Assembly (NCBI RefSeq): GCF_009765215.1
Contig: NZ_VLNV01000014.1
Location: forward strand, 1-35,219
Length of the DNA stretch: 35,219 nt
Reading direction: 5' to 3'
From: Lysobacter prati
Lineage (GTDB): Bacteria > Pseudomonadota > Gammaproteobacteria > Xanthomonadales > Xanthomonadaceae
Part shown: piece after piece, positions 35,141 through 35,219 of the stretch
How the letters are laid out: each line of letters begins with the position of its first letter
How positions within the stretch are numbered: the first letter of the stretch is position 1
Position numbers and translations under genes: made by a program
The notes under the pieces: model-generated
What the model saw: only the letters and a program-made list of their open reading frames with translations
Told to the model about the DNA's origin: nothing
Databases searched by the model: none

Positions 35141-35219
35141 CTTTTCAGCCGAAGACCGGGCAACGAATTGCCGGAGCGTCGTCCGCCGGGTCGGGGATTG
35201 CGCAGCAGTGGGCCATGGA

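Overview
The window is GC-rich (roughly two thirds G+C) and almost entirely coding. It looks like a chromosomal housekeeping segment of a gammaproteobacterium of the Xanthomonadaceae/Lysobacteraceae type (Lysobacter, Luteimonas, Stenotrophomonas or a relative). The reasons are: an ahpC-ahpF-oxyR cluster; a prolyl aminopeptidase with the length and catalytic-residue spacing of the Xanthomonas enzyme; a DUF1631 protein; a DUF6580 protein next to a corrinoid adenosyltransferase; the lptD-surA-pdxA-rsmA-apaG-apaH cluster; and palindromic intergenic repeats of the kind common in this family. The genus assignment is inference. There is no phage, insertion sequence, plasmid, CRISPR array, rRNA or tRNA that I can see.

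Layout. 1-156: palindromic intergenic DNA. 157-4694: a DUF1631 protein on the minus strand, divergent from a plus-strand run of nitroreductase, 5'-3' exonuclease and NUDIX hydrolase. 4836-8276: three minus-strand genes, a sugar-porter MFS protein, prolyl aminopeptidase and PrmC. 8277-12004: the peroxide-defence cluster ahpC, ahpF and oxyR on the plus strand, with a clear OxyR-type operator in front of ahpC. 12021-13517: three minus-strand genes, an orphan membrane protein, apt and a DUF2007 protein. 13646-18414: plus-strand glnS, a cysteine-rich lipoprotein, a zinc deaminase, rlmM and a secreted EF-hand protein. 18474-20968: two overlapping ubiquinone hydroxylase genes (ubiI-like, ubiH) on the minus strand. 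21023-23125: a DUF6580 membrane protein, a corrinoid adenosyltransferase and a histone-deacetylase-family enzyme. 23292-30601: lptD, surA, pdxA, rsmA, apaG and apaH. 30634-34995: minus-strand genes lemA-like, TPM (YgcG type), TPM, lgt, thyA and folA, in transcription order. 34996-35219: non-coding, with one more repeat.

How the genes work together. AhpC and AhpF form the NADH-driven peroxide reductase, and OxyR senses peroxide through C199/C208 and probably acts at 8388-8424. LptD and SurA are outer-membrane biogenesis partners encoded by overlapping genes. ThyA and FolA are the coupled dTMP/folate pair and overlap by one base. The two Ubi flavoproteins act in ubiquinone synthesis. The corrinoid adenosyltransferase next to DUF6580 hints at corrinoid uptake. 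LemA and the two TPM proteins look like one envelope-associated unit.

I found no convincing new multi-gene system. The most interesting points are an Arg/Gln/Gly-rich tail on ApaH, the DUF6580-adenosyltransferase pairing, a ten-cysteine lipoprotein translationally coupled to a deaminase, a possible leaderless apaG transcript, a G-quadruplex-type G-run motif between ubiH and the DUF6580 gene, and families of palindromic repeats at gene ends.
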